Shown: piece by piece, positions 27,856 to 37,373 of the stretch
How the letters are laid out: every line of letters begins with the position of its first letter
Numbering within the stretch: the stretch's first letter is position 1
Source of the DNA: Pseudoalteromonas sp. R3
GTDB taxonomy: Bacteria; Pseudomonadota; Gammaproteobacteria; Enterobacterales; Alteromonadaceae
Reading direction: 5' to 3'
Length of the DNA stretch: 64,000 bases
Assembly (NCBI RefSeq): GCF_004014715.1
Contig: NZ_CP034835.1
Location: 1,984,001 to 2,048,000 of the forward strand
The notes under the pieces: generated by a model
What the model was told of the DNA's origin: nothing
Database searches by the model: none
The model's input: only the letters and a program-made list of their open reading frames with translations
Made by a program: the position numbers and the translations under genes

Positions 27856-27885
27856 TTATAAATGGCCGATTTCGGCCATTTATAT
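27856..27885 (+). terminator. hairpin after the MMPL gene
   Basis: ATAAATGGCCGA pairs with TCGGCCATTTAT just after the MMPL stop, followed by TATCTATATTTA rather than a clean T run. It is a probable but weak terminator. Confidence 0.55.
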
Positions 27886-27902
27886 CTATATTTAGTGAAT
27901 AT

Positions 27903-27930
27903 CTGACCAACCGGCTGAAAAGGCTATAAT
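27903..27930 (+). promoter_or_regulatory. probable promoter of the glutamate dehydrogenase gene
   Basis: A perfect -10 TATAAT (27925-27930) lies 16 bases after CTGACC (27903-27908), which matches 4 of 6 -35 positions. The leader to the ATG at 28052 would be about 115 bases. Confidence 0.5.
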
Positions 27931-28051
27931 GTTTTCGTCGAAAAGGCTTTTTATTAGCGCCAGAAAGGTTAAAATTCACATGACTCCACGCTAATAAATG
28001 GCTGTACAAATAATCTACCGTTCAAAGGTGGTATAGATTAAGGAACACATA

Positions 28052-31000
28052 ATGACACAAAATGAAGGTCCAGCATCGGTTATCCTGGATAACGTCACCA
28101 AGCTGATCCACAAAAAAGTTCATGCCGAAAACGTGTCGCTCGTTGAAACTTTTGCCAAAGCCTTGTACAGCAACATGTCTAAAGAGGACTTGGCACATCG
28201 TAACGACAGTGACTTATACGGAGCCGCATTGAGTCTTTGGAATTCTCTCGAAAAGAATGCCACTGACGATGCGGTTATTCGCGTTTTCAACCCTGAAGTG
28301 GCCAAAGATGGCTGGCAATCCTCTCACACGATCGTCGAGATCATCGCGAAAGACATGCCATTTTTGGTTGATTCTGTGCGCATGGCGCTTAGCCGCAAAA
28401 ACATCGTGTCTCACTTACTGTTACATAGCCCGCTTAAAATCAAGCGCGACAGTAATAATAAGATCACTGCACTATCAAATTTAAAAGCAGATCAAGAATC
28501 TTCGTCGACCAAGACGGTGTTCTTCATCGAGATTGATCGTCAGACCGATACTAAGGCAATCAAAGCGTTTACCGAAGAACTGGAATCAGTATTGAAAGAC
28601 GTGTCTGTGGCCGTTGAAGATTGGAAGCCAATCCGCGATAAGCTGGTTGCAGTCAGTAAAGAGATCCCAACACGTCATCATGACTGCACACAGGCAGAAG
28701 TAGATGAAGCGGTTGAGTTCCTTGAGTGGCTATCTTCAGATAACTTCACCTTTATGGGCTATCGTCAGTACGACCTTGTGCCTGTACAAGGGGATCACGA
28801 ATTACGAGCAGTGCCAGATACGAGCCTGGGTTTGATGAAAAACTCAAGTCATGATGGCGGTCGTCTGCTTTCAGAACTGCCAGAAGTAGCCCGTAAAGAA
28901 GCGCGCAGTAAAAACTTGCTGATTTTAACCAAGACTAATTCATTGTCTCGTGTTCATCGTCCAGCTTACATTGATTATGTGGGTATCAAGCGTTTTGACG
29001 CGCAGGGCAATGTGGTCGGCGAAGACCGCTTCATTGGATTGTTCTCATCAAGTTTCTATAACAATAGTGCCGCAGATGTGCCCGTCCTGAAGAGCAAGAT
29101 CCAACGCATTATGGAGCAATGTGATTTTGCAGAAGGTACACACGCATATAAGGCCGTGCTGAACTTGCTTGAAACTTATCCTCGCGATGAGTTAGTTCAG
29201 GCACGTGAAGCCGAGCTACTGGAAGTTGCGACTGGCGTATTGCAAATTCAGGAACGCGACATGTGTCGTCTGTTCGTTCGCCGTGATGTATATGGACGCT
29301 TTTTCTCATGTATGGTTTACGTACCACGTGAGCGCTATAACACGGCACTACGTCGTGAAACTCAAAAGTTATTGGCAGATGCATTTAAGTCCAATGAAAA
29401 AGTTGAGTTTACGACCTTTTTCTCAGAGTCCACACTGGCGAGAACGCATTATATCGTACGTGTGGCAGATAACAGTATTAAGTACAACGTGAAAGACATC
29501 GAAAATAACTTGGCAGAAGCCGCTCGCACTTGGGAAGATAAACTACAGTCAGCATTACTTGGCAGTAATGGTGAAACCCGTGGTAACGAGCTAAACCGCA
29601 AATATGCCAATGCGTTCCCTCACTCTTACAAAGATCAGGTTTTGCCTAGTGCTGCTGTGGTTGACATCGAGAAGTTGGAGCAACTGAGCGATGAGAAGAA
29701 GCTGGAAATGCTGTTCTATCGTCCTCAGGAAGAAGCAAACAGTGAAATCGTTCGCTTGAGCCTGTTCCACAAAGATGTACCAATTCACCTGTCTGATGTA
29801 ATGCCAATGCTGGAAAACTTTGGTCTGCGTGTCATTGGTGAAACGCCTTACGCAATCAAGAGCAGTGATGGTCAGGTAAACTGGATCATGGATTTCTCCA
29901 TGATGATCGACTCTAAAGGCATTGCCGATTTCGATAAAGTGTCAGCACGTTTTCGTGCCGCATTGACCAATGTTTGGAACAACCGTCTGGAAAGCGATGG
30001 CTTTAACCGCATGGTATTGCTAGGCGGAATGACAGGCCGTGAAGCGTCTATCTTACGTGCATACGCAAAATATATGCGCCAGATTGGTGTGACATTCTCG
30101 CAATCTTATATCGAAAATACCTTTGAGCATTATCCACACATTGCAGCGCAAATTGTTGAGCTGTTTGTGAAGAAGTTCTCTCCAGCCAAGAAAGCGGCAC
30201 AAAAGACGCTGGACAAGCTGATTGAGAAGATCTATCAGGAACTGGAAAACGTTGCTAACCTGGATGACGACCGCATCATTCGCATGTACGTTGATATGAT
30301 CAATGCCACATTGCGCACTAACTTCTACCAAAAAGAAGCGGACGACAGCAACAAGTCTTATGTCTCGTTCAAGGTTAATCCGCGTGCCATCCCTGACATG
30401 CCGTTGCCGTTGCCTGCGTACGAAATATTTGTCTACTCTCCGCGCGTAGAAGGTGTGCATTTACGTGGTGGTAAAGTCGCGCGTGGTGGTTTACGTTGGT
30501 CTGACCGCCGTGAAGATTTCCGTACTGAGGTACTGGGTCTGGTTAAGGCACAGCAGGTTAAAAACACCGTAATCGTACCGGTTGGTTCTAAAGGTGGATT
30601 TGTTTGTAAGCAGCTGCCAAGTGACCGTGAAGCCTTCTTTAAAGAAGGTCAGGAATGCTACAAGATGTTCATCCGCGGTTTGTTAGATATCACAGACAAC
30701 ATCATCCATGGTGAAATCGTGCCACCAGTTGACGTTGTACGTCACGACGAAGATGACCCATATCTGGTTGTTGCTGCCGACAAAGGCACCGCGACTTTCT
30801 CTGATATCGCGAACGGCATCGCTGAGGAATACAATTTCTGGTTGGGTGATGCATTTGCCTCTGGTGGTTCAATTGGTTATGACCACAAGAAAATGGGGAT
30901 TACAGCCAAAGGTGCGTGGGAGTCAGTTAAACGTCATTTCCGTGAAATGGACATCGACTGTCAGACCACAGATTTCACCGCGGTAGGTATCGGTGACATG

Positions 31001-32890
31001 GGCGGTGACGTATTTGGTAATGGTATGTTGCTTTCTAAGCACATTCGCCTGCAGGCAGCCTTTAACCACATGCACATCTTTATCGATCCGAACCCGGATG
31101 CGGCAAGCTCTTATGTAGAACGTGAACGTCTGTTCAATCTGCCTCGCTCGAGCTGGGAAGATTACAACAAAGAGCTGATCTCTGAAGGCGGTGGTGTCTT
31201 CTCTCGTGCGGCTAAGTCAATTAACCTGACAGCTGAAATGAAGAAGATGCTGGGCACCAAAAAAGCCAGCATGACCCCTAACGAGCTAATCAAAGCCTTG
31301 CTTAAGATGCCAGCTGATCTGCTGTGGAACGGTGGTATCGGTACTTACATTAAAGCTAAGTCTGAATCCAATGCCGATGTAGGCGACCGCGCGAACGACG
31401 GCTTACGTATCGATGGTTCAGAGCTAGGTGCTAAGATCTTTGGTGAAGGTGGTAACCTGGGTGCAACGCAACTGGGTCGTATCGAGTTTGCCGAGAAGGG
31501 CGGGCGCATTAACACCGACTTCATTGATAACGTAGGTGGCGTGGCTTGTTCGGATAACGAAGTAAACATCAAGATCCTGTTGAATGGCCTGGTAGCAGAA
31601 GGCGACCTGACCAAGAAACAGCGTGATGAGCTGCTATATGCCATGACGGACGAAGTGTCTGAGCTGGTACTGGCTGACTGTTACCGCCAGACGCATACTC
31701 TGTCTATCACTAAGTCGAAAGGTCCGGCAACACTGAAAGAGAAGATCCGCTTTATCCATGCACTGGAGAAAGAGGGTAAACTGGACCGTACGATTGAGTT
31801 CTTACCAACGGATGAAGAGTTGGCAGAGCGCGCAGCGGCTGGGTCTGATCTGACTCGTCCTGAGCTGTCTGTACTGGTTTCTTACTCTAAAATGGTATTG
31901 AAAGAATCTCTGGTTGTTGATGAAATTTCAGAAAACCCGTATTACCGTCAGCTGTTAGTGAATTCATTCCCAGTGCCACTGCGTGAACGCTTTAACGCGG
32001 CGATGGATAACCACCCACTGCGTAAAGAAATCATTGCGACGAAACTGGCTAATAACATTGTCAACGATATGGGTCTGAACTTCATGGTCCGTATGCACGA
32101 AGAAACGGGTGCTACGGAAGCTGAAATTGCGCTGTGTTATTCAATTGCCAGCGAAATTTTTGAAATGAAGGATACCTGGCAGTCAATTGCTGCACTGGAT
32201 AACCAGATCCCATCAGCTGTTCAGACAGAAATGTTGTACCAGCTGCGCCGTACTGTACGTCGTACTACACGTTGGTTCCTGCGTCACCGTAACAAAGGTA
32301 TGACGATTGAAGAAACTATCGCATTCTTTGCGCCGACGTTTGCAGATCTAAGCAATAATCTGAACAACTACATGGTTGAAGAAGAAAGTGCACGTCTGGC
32401 AGAGAAAGCCGATGCGCTTATTGCACAAGGTGTACCAGAGCAAATCGCTATGCGTATCGTTTCTCTGTCTAGTCTGTTCTCTGTAATGGATCTGGCAGAA
32501 GTGGCTGCAAGCTCTGGCCGTGCCATTGATGTGGTGTCTAACACTTACTTCAAACTGGGTGCGAACATGGGTCTACACTGGTTCCTTGACCAGATCACGG
32601 CACAACCGGTTGCCAACCACTGGCAGGCGCTGGCACGTGCCTCTTACCGTGAAGAGCTAGACTGGCAGCAACGCGCATTGTCTGAAGTTGTTCTGAACAG
32701 CTTTGAGGGCGATGATCACGATGTCGATTCACTGATCAATCAGTGGATGGAAAATCAGTCAACGCTATTGCTACGTTGGCAGCAAATGCTGGCTGAGTTC
32801 AAGACGTCGCAGAGTCATGACTTTGCCAAGTTCTCAGTGGCATTGCGTGAACTAATGTTGTTGAGTCACAACTGTGACACTTCCAAATAG
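28052..32890 (+). CDS. gdhB: large NAD-specific glutamate dehydrogenase (about 180 kDa)
   Basis: This 1612-aa protein is a GDH of the 180-kDa class, which converts glutamate to 2-oxoglutarate with NAD+ for glutamate catabolism. The N-terminal half holds regulatory ACT-like regions. The catalytic domain lies at about residues 800-1250, with KVARGGLRWSDRREDFRTE, then VPVGSKGGFVCK, and the dinucleotide-binding GGDVFGNGMLLS. Pseudomonas GdhB is about 1620 aa. It is monocistronic, with AAGGA before the ATG and a strong terminator after the gene. Confidence 0.95.
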   Translation: MTQNEGPASVILDNVTKLIHKKVHAENVSLVETFAKALYSNMSKEDLAHRNDSDLYGAALSLWNSLEKNATDDAVIRVFNPEVAKDGWQSSHTIVEIIAKDMPFLVDSVRMALSRKNIVSHLLLHSPLKIKRDSNNKITALSNLKADQESSSTKTVFFIEIDRQTDTKAIKAFTEELESVLKDVSVAVEDWKPIRDKLVAVSKEIPTRHHDCTQAEVDEAVEFLEWLSSDNFTFMGYRQYDLVPVQGDHELRAVPDTSLGLMKNSSHDGGRLLSELPEVARKEARSKNLLILTKTNSLSRVHRPAYIDYVGIKRFDAQGNVVGEDRFIGLFSSSFYNNSAADVPVLKSKIQRIMEQCDFAEGTHAYKAVLNLLETYPRDELVQAREAELLEVATGVLQIQERDMCRLFVRRDVYGRFFSCMVYVPRERYNTALRRETQKLLADAFKSNEKVEFTTFFSESTLARTHYIVRVADNSIKYNVKDIENNLAEAARTWEDKLQSALLGSNGETRGNELNRKYANAFPHSYKDQVLPSAAVVDIEKLEQLSDEKKLEMLFYRPQEEANSEIVRLSLFHKDVPIHLSDVMPMLENFGLRVIGETPYAIKSSDGQVNWIMDFSMMIDSKGIADFDKVSARFRAALTNVWNNRLESDGFNRMVLLGGMTGREASILRAYAKYMRQIGVTFSQSYIENTFEHYPHIAAQIVELFVKKFSPAKKAAQKTLDKLIEKIYQELENVANLDDDRIIRMYVDMINATLRTNFYQKEADDSNKSYVSFKVNPRAIPDMPLPLPAYEIFVYSPRVEGVHLRGGKVARGGLRWSDRREDFRTEVLGLVKAQQVKNTVIVPVGSKGGFVCKQLPSDREAFFKEGQECYKMFIRGLLDITDNIIHGEIVPPVDVVRHDEDDPYLVVAADKGTATFSDIANGIAEEYNFWLGDAFASGGSIGYDHKKMGITAKGAWESVKRHFREMDIDCQTTDFTAVGIGDMGGDVFGNGMLLSKHIRLQAAFNHMHIFIDPNPDAASSYVERERLFNLPRSSWEDYNKELISEGGGVFSRAAKSINLTAEMKKMLGTKKASMTPNELIKALLKMPADLLWNGGIGTYIKAKSESNADVGDRANDGLRIDGSELGAKIFGEGGNLGATQLGRIEFAEKGGRINTDFIDNVGGVACSDNEVNIKILLNGLVAEGDLTKKQRDELLYAMTDEVSELVLADCYRQTHTLSITKSKGPATLKEKIRFIHALEKEGKLDRTIEFLPTDEELAERAAAGSDLTRPELSVLVSYSKMVLKESLVVDEISENPYYRQLLVNSFPVPLRERFNAAMDNHPLRKEIIATKLANNIVNDMGLNFMVRMHEETGATEAEIALCYSIASEIFEMKDTWQSIAALDNQIPSAVQTEMLYQLRRTVRRTTRWFLRHRNKGMTIEETIAFFAPTFADLSNNLNNYMVEEESARLAEKADALIAQGVPEQIAMRIVSLSSLFSVMDLAEVAASSGRAIDVVSNTYFKLGANMGLHWFLDQITAQPVANHWQALARASYREELDWQQRALSEVVLNSFEGDDHDVDSLINQWMENQSTLLLRWQQMLAEFKTSQSHDFAKFSVALRELMLLSHNCDTSK

Positions 32891-32903
32891 AAAATAACCC
32901 GTT

Positions 32904-32935
32904 AAAATACCCCGGCTTTGCTGGGGTATTTTTTT
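32904..32935 (+). terminator. intrinsic terminator after gdhB
   Basis: AAAATACCCC (32904-32913) pairs with GGGGTATTTT (32923-32932) around GGCTTTGCT, followed by more T residues. Confidence 0.92.
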
Positions 32936-33142
32936 ATCCCAGATTTGAAATTGATACCAAGTCGTTGCATTGAATAACTAATCTGAGGCAAGACAGCCTT
33001 GGCGATAACCTGGCAAAGATTTGGCTGTTTGATGTACTAAATAGCAATTTTTTACACAGTCAGCGGCAAGTTTTATCCAGCAAATCAGATATGCGCGAAT
33101 GCTGATTGGTGTCATACGTTACTAGGAACTTAAGGAGTCTCA

Positions 33143-34153
33143 ATGTTTTATGATTTAGCGCGTCGCTATATGTTCAGTAAAGATGCCGAGTGGGCTCATG
33201 ATTTTGCACTCGGAAATTTACGCCGCTTCGCGAATACCCCATTAAGTATGGCCTGGTCACAGTCACTTCCAAAGAAACCGGTTAATTTCCTTGGCCTGGA
33301 GTTTGACAACCCAGTTGGGTTAGCTGCGGGACTCGATAAAAATGCGGAATGTATTGATGCCTTTAGTCAGATGGGTTTTGGCTTTATTGAGGTGGGTACG
33401 GTTACACCCAGGCCTCAGGCTGGCAATGATAAACCGCGCATATTTCGTTTGCCAGATGCTAATGCCATCATTAACCGCATGGGCTTTAATAACAAGGGGG
33501 TTGATAATCTGGTTGCGAATGTCAAAGCAGCTAGTTATCAGGGGATCCTGGGTATCAATATTGGTAAAAATAAGGACACACCAAACGAGCAGGGGAAGGA
33601 CGACTATATCCATTGCATGCGTAAGGTATTTGAACACGCGTCATATATCACAGTGAACATTTCCTCGCCCAATACGCCTGGATTAAGGGATTTGCAGTAC
33701 GGTGAAGCATTAGATGACTTGTTACAAAGTCTGAAAAATGAACAGGTCGATTTGATTGAGAAGCACAAGAAATCTGTACCTATGCTGGTTAAAATTGCCC
33801 CGGATGTAGACGCAGTGCAATTGCAGCAAATTGCCGAGTCATTAGTGAATAATCGCATCGATGGCGTTATTGCAACCAATACCACATTATCGCGTGAAGC
33901 AGTTAAAGGGCTAGAGCACGCCGAAGAGGCAGGTGGCTTATCAGGTCGTCCGGTACGTGAAAAGTCCACACAAGTTGTTAGTGAACTAAAACGAATGACT
34001 GAAGGCAAGCTACCTATTATTGGTGTCGGCGGGATCGACAGTGCCGCTGCGGCAAAAGAAAAGCTCAATGCGGGTGCGGATTTAGTACAGGTTTACACAG
34101 GTTTTATCTATGAAGGACCTCAGTTGATCAAAAAGATCGTCACAGAGATCTAA
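33143..34153 (+). CDS. pyrD: dihydroorotate dehydrogenase (quinone), class 2
   Basis: This 336-aa class 2 enzyme oxidises dihydroorotate to orotate in pyrimidine synthesis and passes electrons to quinone at the inner membrane. It has the N-terminal membrane-associating helix ([21 protein letters not shown]), FMN-binding [11 protein letters not shown], and [14 protein letters not shown] with the catalytic serine. The C terminus holds [27 protein letters not shown]. It is followed by zapC, the same order as in E. coli. Confidence 0.97.
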   Translation: MFYDLARRYMFSKDAEWAHDFALGNLRRFANTPLSMAWSQSLPKKPVNFLGLEFDNPVGLAAGLDKNAECIDAFSQMGFGFIEVGTVTPRPQAGNDKPRIFRLPDANAIINRMGFNNKGVDNLVANVKAASYQGILGINIGKNKDTPNEQGKDDYIHCMRKVFEHASYITVNISSPNTPGLRDLQYGEALDDLLQSLKNEQVDLIEKHKKSVPMLVKIAPDVDAVQLQQIAESLVNNRIDGVIATNTTLSREAVKGLEHAEEAGGLSGRPVREKSTQVVSELKRMTEGKLPIIGVGGIDSAAAAKEKLNAGADLVQVYTGFIYEGPQLIKKIVTEI

Positions 34154-34230
34154 TCGACTGTTTTGTAAGTAGTTGAATATTTTTGTAATTAATCTGTAAT
34201 ATATAGACGAATACAACAACGCCTCTCTAG

Positions 34231-34264
34231 AACGATCATTTTTTCGCGAGAATGATCGTTTTTT
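34231..34264 (+). terminator. intrinsic terminator after pyrD
   Basis: AACGATCATT (34231-34240) pairs perfectly with AATGATCGTT (34251-34260) and is followed by TTTT. A second, smaller GATCATT...AATGATC inverted repeat follows at 34274-34297. Confidence 0.85.
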
Positions 34265-34399
34265 CCTTATAAAGATCATTTATATAGCGCAATGATCTAA
34301 AACAATTTGTTATTACAAAAGTTTTTACACTGTGATAATTCGCGATATACTTCTGATCAAGTCTTAAATACGTAACACATTGATATCCGGAGGTCAGTT

Positions 34400-34927
34400 T
34401 TGCAAGCATCCAAAGAGTGGCGTTGGATAAGATGTAGCCACAGAAACAGACTGCTTGTGGACTTAGGCGACGATCTTCAGTTATGTACGCCGTTTCGTCT
34501 AAGACAACTTACGGAAGACTCTCTGCACAGTGTTGATATGAGTGTGGATGAGGCCGCCTTCTATCGCAATGTATATGATTATTTACTCGGATTTAAAGTC
34601 TGGTCCGAGCCTCAATGTTGTCAAATCGCCCTTAATGCGACTGCGGCTAAGTTCCACCTGCTCCCCGTGCAAGCTAAAAGCTGGTTTTTCAAAAGCTATA
34701 CCGGAGGTCAGCCTCTGGTTGATGCAGTTATCACATTGCACTCGAAATGCCAGCCTGGCGAGTTCTTGATTGTGGATCACAACCAAGAGAGCAGCCTGTG
34801 TATTAACCTTACTCATGGGTTTATGCTGGATGAAAACATTGAGCTTGAGCAATTTCAGGCCATCAAGGTTCTGAACGACCGAGTGCACCCTCTGATCCAA
34901 ACACAAAAGCTGACACAAACTGCCTGA
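34400..34927 (+). CDS. zapC: cell division protein ZapC
   Basis: This 175-aa protein matches ZapC: WRWIRCSHRNRLLVDLGDDLQLCTPF at the N terminus, KSWFFKS in the middle, and IKVLNDRVHPLIQ at the C terminus, compared with E. coli IKIMNDRLKPQV. ZapC binds FtsZ and promotes bundling at the division site. Its place after pyrD is as in enteric bacteria. The start appears to be TTG at 34400, because CCGGAGGT ends six bases before it and no nearby ATG fits. Confidence 0.88.
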   Translation: MQASKEWRWIRCSHRNRLLVDLGDDLQLCTPFRLRQLTEDSLHSVDMSVDEAAFYRNVYDYLLGFKVWSEPQCCQIALNATAAKFHLLPVQAKSWFFKSYTGGQPLVDAVITLHSKCQPGEFLIVDHNQESSLCINLTHGFMLDENIELEQFQAIKVLNDRVHPLIQTQKLTQTA

Positions 34928-35038
34928 TAGTGCTGCTTATCGCCTTAACTATGCGACAATGCACACATCCACTCTGATATCCCAGTCTGCTACTTGCTGT
35001 GTTATACTCGCTGCAATTGAAATTATTGAGTATTTACA

Positions 35039-37149
35039 TTGCAGTTTATCGCCTTAACGTCTATCGGTATTGAAAACCTTTTGCTTGAAGAGCTTCAGTC
35101 TCAGGGGCTTGAAGTAGTCAAACAAACTGTCGGTTCAGTTCGCTTTACCGCGGATAGCCTGGCAGTTCAGAAATTCTGTATGACGACGCGTTTCGCGACG
35201 CGCGTGATGATGCTGATTGATGAGCATGAAAACATCAACAATAAAGATGACTTATATAAATTTGCTCGCTTTCAGGGCTGGCAGGAATGGTTTGGTCCAA
35301 AACAGACGTTTGCGATTGAATTCAATGGTACCAACCGGGAGCTGAAAAACACGCAGTTTTCCGGTTTGGTGATTAAAGACGCCATTGTTGATTATTTTCA
35401 GGACCTGTATGAGCAGCGTCCATCAGTCGATAAGCAGGATGCCAATGTTCGCGTTATCGCGAAGCTCAATAAGCAAAAGATTGCGCTTTATATCGATTAT
35501 TCTGGTCCACGCTTGTCGGACAGAGGGTATCGTACCAAACAGGGGCGGGCACCTATCCGCGAAAATCTGGCTGCCGCTTTGGTGCAGCGCAGTGGCTGGC
35601 TGAGTGATACATCTAAACCTTTGTTTGATCCATGCTGCGGTTCAGGCACTTTACTGATTGAAGCAGTCAGTATGGCACTGAACATTCCCGCCAATCTGAA
35701 TAAAGATTTTGCCTTTAAGCGACTACCCGGCTTTAGGGACGCCAAGTTTAAAGAACTAAAAAGTGAGCTGAAACAGGCTCAGGTGGATAAACCTTTGTGG
35801 GTCATCGGCCAGGATATTGATGCTCAGGTCTTGGACACCGCCAGAGGAAATGCGAAGCGAGCTGGACTAGAGGACAAGATCCGTTTTAGTGAAGGAGATG
35901 CTAGTAAACTGACCTGTGTTGCTAAGCGCCCGGGACATTATTAAGTAACTTACCGTATGGTGAACGCTTAGGGTCAATGGCGGAACTGATTAACCTATAT
36001 CGTGGCATGGGTGAGCGTTTTAAAAAGCACTACAAAGATTGGTCTTTGGCGTTACTTGGTACAGACGAAGCACTGTTTAAAACCTTGAAGTTGTCATCAA
36101 AAAAGCGCTACAAGTTTAAAAATGGTCCTCTTGATGTTGCGTTGTATCTGTATGACATGGATGAGCGCCAGGTAGCACAAAATGAACAGTCTGGTGCGTT
36201 ACATTTTGAACAATCTAGGGCGTTTGCTAACCGAGTTAAAAAGAACAAACAGTCATTAAAAAGCTGGCTTAAAAAAGAGCAGGTCCAGGCTTATCGCGTC
36301 TACGATGCGGATATTCCAGAGTATAATGTCGCGGTGGACGTCTATGGCGACAGCGCCGTCGTGTTTGAATATGCTGCACCCAAAGAAATAGATGAGCAGA
36401 TTGCAAATAAGCGTCTTCAAGACATTATCACGCTCACAGCTGAGACCTTAGATATTGACCCCAGTAATATTGCGGTTAAGGTACGTAAGAAGCAAAAAGG
36501 TCAGGAACAGTACAATGCACTCAGTAAGCAAAACCGGGTGCAAGTGATTGAAGAATTCGGGGCTAAGTTTAAGGTTAACTTGTTCGACTATCTTGATACA
36601 GGGCTGTTCTTGGACCATCGACTCGCCAGACGCTATATTCAGCAAAACGCGAAGAACAAACGTGTTCTTAACCTGTTTGCTTATACCGGCAGTGCTTCAG
36701 TACACGCAGCACTAGGTGGAGCAAAAGCCGTAACAACGGTAGATATGTCAAAAACCTATCTAAAGTGGGCGGAGGAGAACTTTGCCTTAAATGAACTGCG
36801 AAACCCACGCTTCAGATTTGAGCAGGCTGACTGTCTCAAATGGCTTGAGCACGCACAAGGGCAATATGATCTAATCTTCCTCGACCCGCCGACCTTTTCG
36901 AACTCAAAGCGTATGAAGGACGTGTTTGATGTGCAGCGTGACCATATCCAGCTGCTTGAATGGGTTAAGAAAATTCTTAGTCCAGGTGGTACCTTGCTGT
37001 TTTCTAATAACAAGCGGGGCTTTAAGATGGATGAAGTTGGGTTGATGGGATTAGGTCTTAAGGCAGAGAATGTCTCAGATAAAACCTTATCGCCTGATTT
37101 CAAACGTAATAAGCAAATCCACAACAGTTGGTTGATCACCCATGGCTAA
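35039..37149 (+). CDS. rlmL: 23S rRNA methyltransferase RlmKL (apparent frameshift)
   Basis: RlmKL (about 700 aa) makes m2G2445 (N-terminal half) and m7G2069 (C-terminal half) in 23S rRNA. The first frame, TTG at 35039 to a stop at 35944, carries THUMP and the RlmL domain (FDPCCGSGTLLIEA). The second frame carries RlmK to 37149 (DTGLFLDHRLARR, FAYTGSASVHAALGGAK, FLDPPTFSNSKRM). One extra G in the GGG run at 35932-35934 restores PGTLLSNLPYGERLGS and one protein of about 703 aa. Both halves are otherwise intact, so a sequence error is likelier than decay. Motif IV reads NLPY instead of E. coli NPPY. Confidence 0.88.
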
Positions 37150-37372
37150 ACTCACATTATTCTATACTGACGGCTGTCACCTTTGTGAGCAGGCTTATGA
37201 GCTGGTACTCAGGTGTGTAACCAGTGACGCCGTAATACATAAGGACATAGTGGACGATCCTCAGTTGATGGCCGAGTATCAGACCTCAATCCCTGTACTT
37301 AAGTTAACAGATAGCGCCAGAGCTTTGTTCTGGCCTTTTACAGAACAAGATATAAAAGAGTTGTTAAAGTAA
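37142..37372 (+). CDS. glutaredoxin-family small protein
   Basis: This 76-aa thioredoxin-fold protein has a C12-H-L-C15 redox motif near the N terminus (FYTDGCHLCEQAYEL) and a cis-proline strand (TSIPVLKLTD). It overlaps the end of rlmL by eight bases and precedes uup by one base. Similar small glutaredoxins sit between rlmL and uup in related marine bacteria. The substrate is unknown. Confidence 0.85.
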   Translation: MAKLTLFYTDGCHLCEQAYELVLRCVTSDAVIHKDIVDDPQLMAEYQTSIPVLKLTDSARALFWPFTEQDIKELLK

Positions 37373-37373
37373 G

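Noticed and set aside
34231..34297. Repeated GATCATT units as a CRISPR or mobile-element end
   Set aside because: The units are short nested hairpin arms of a terminator; there is no spacer regularity, transposase or target duplication.
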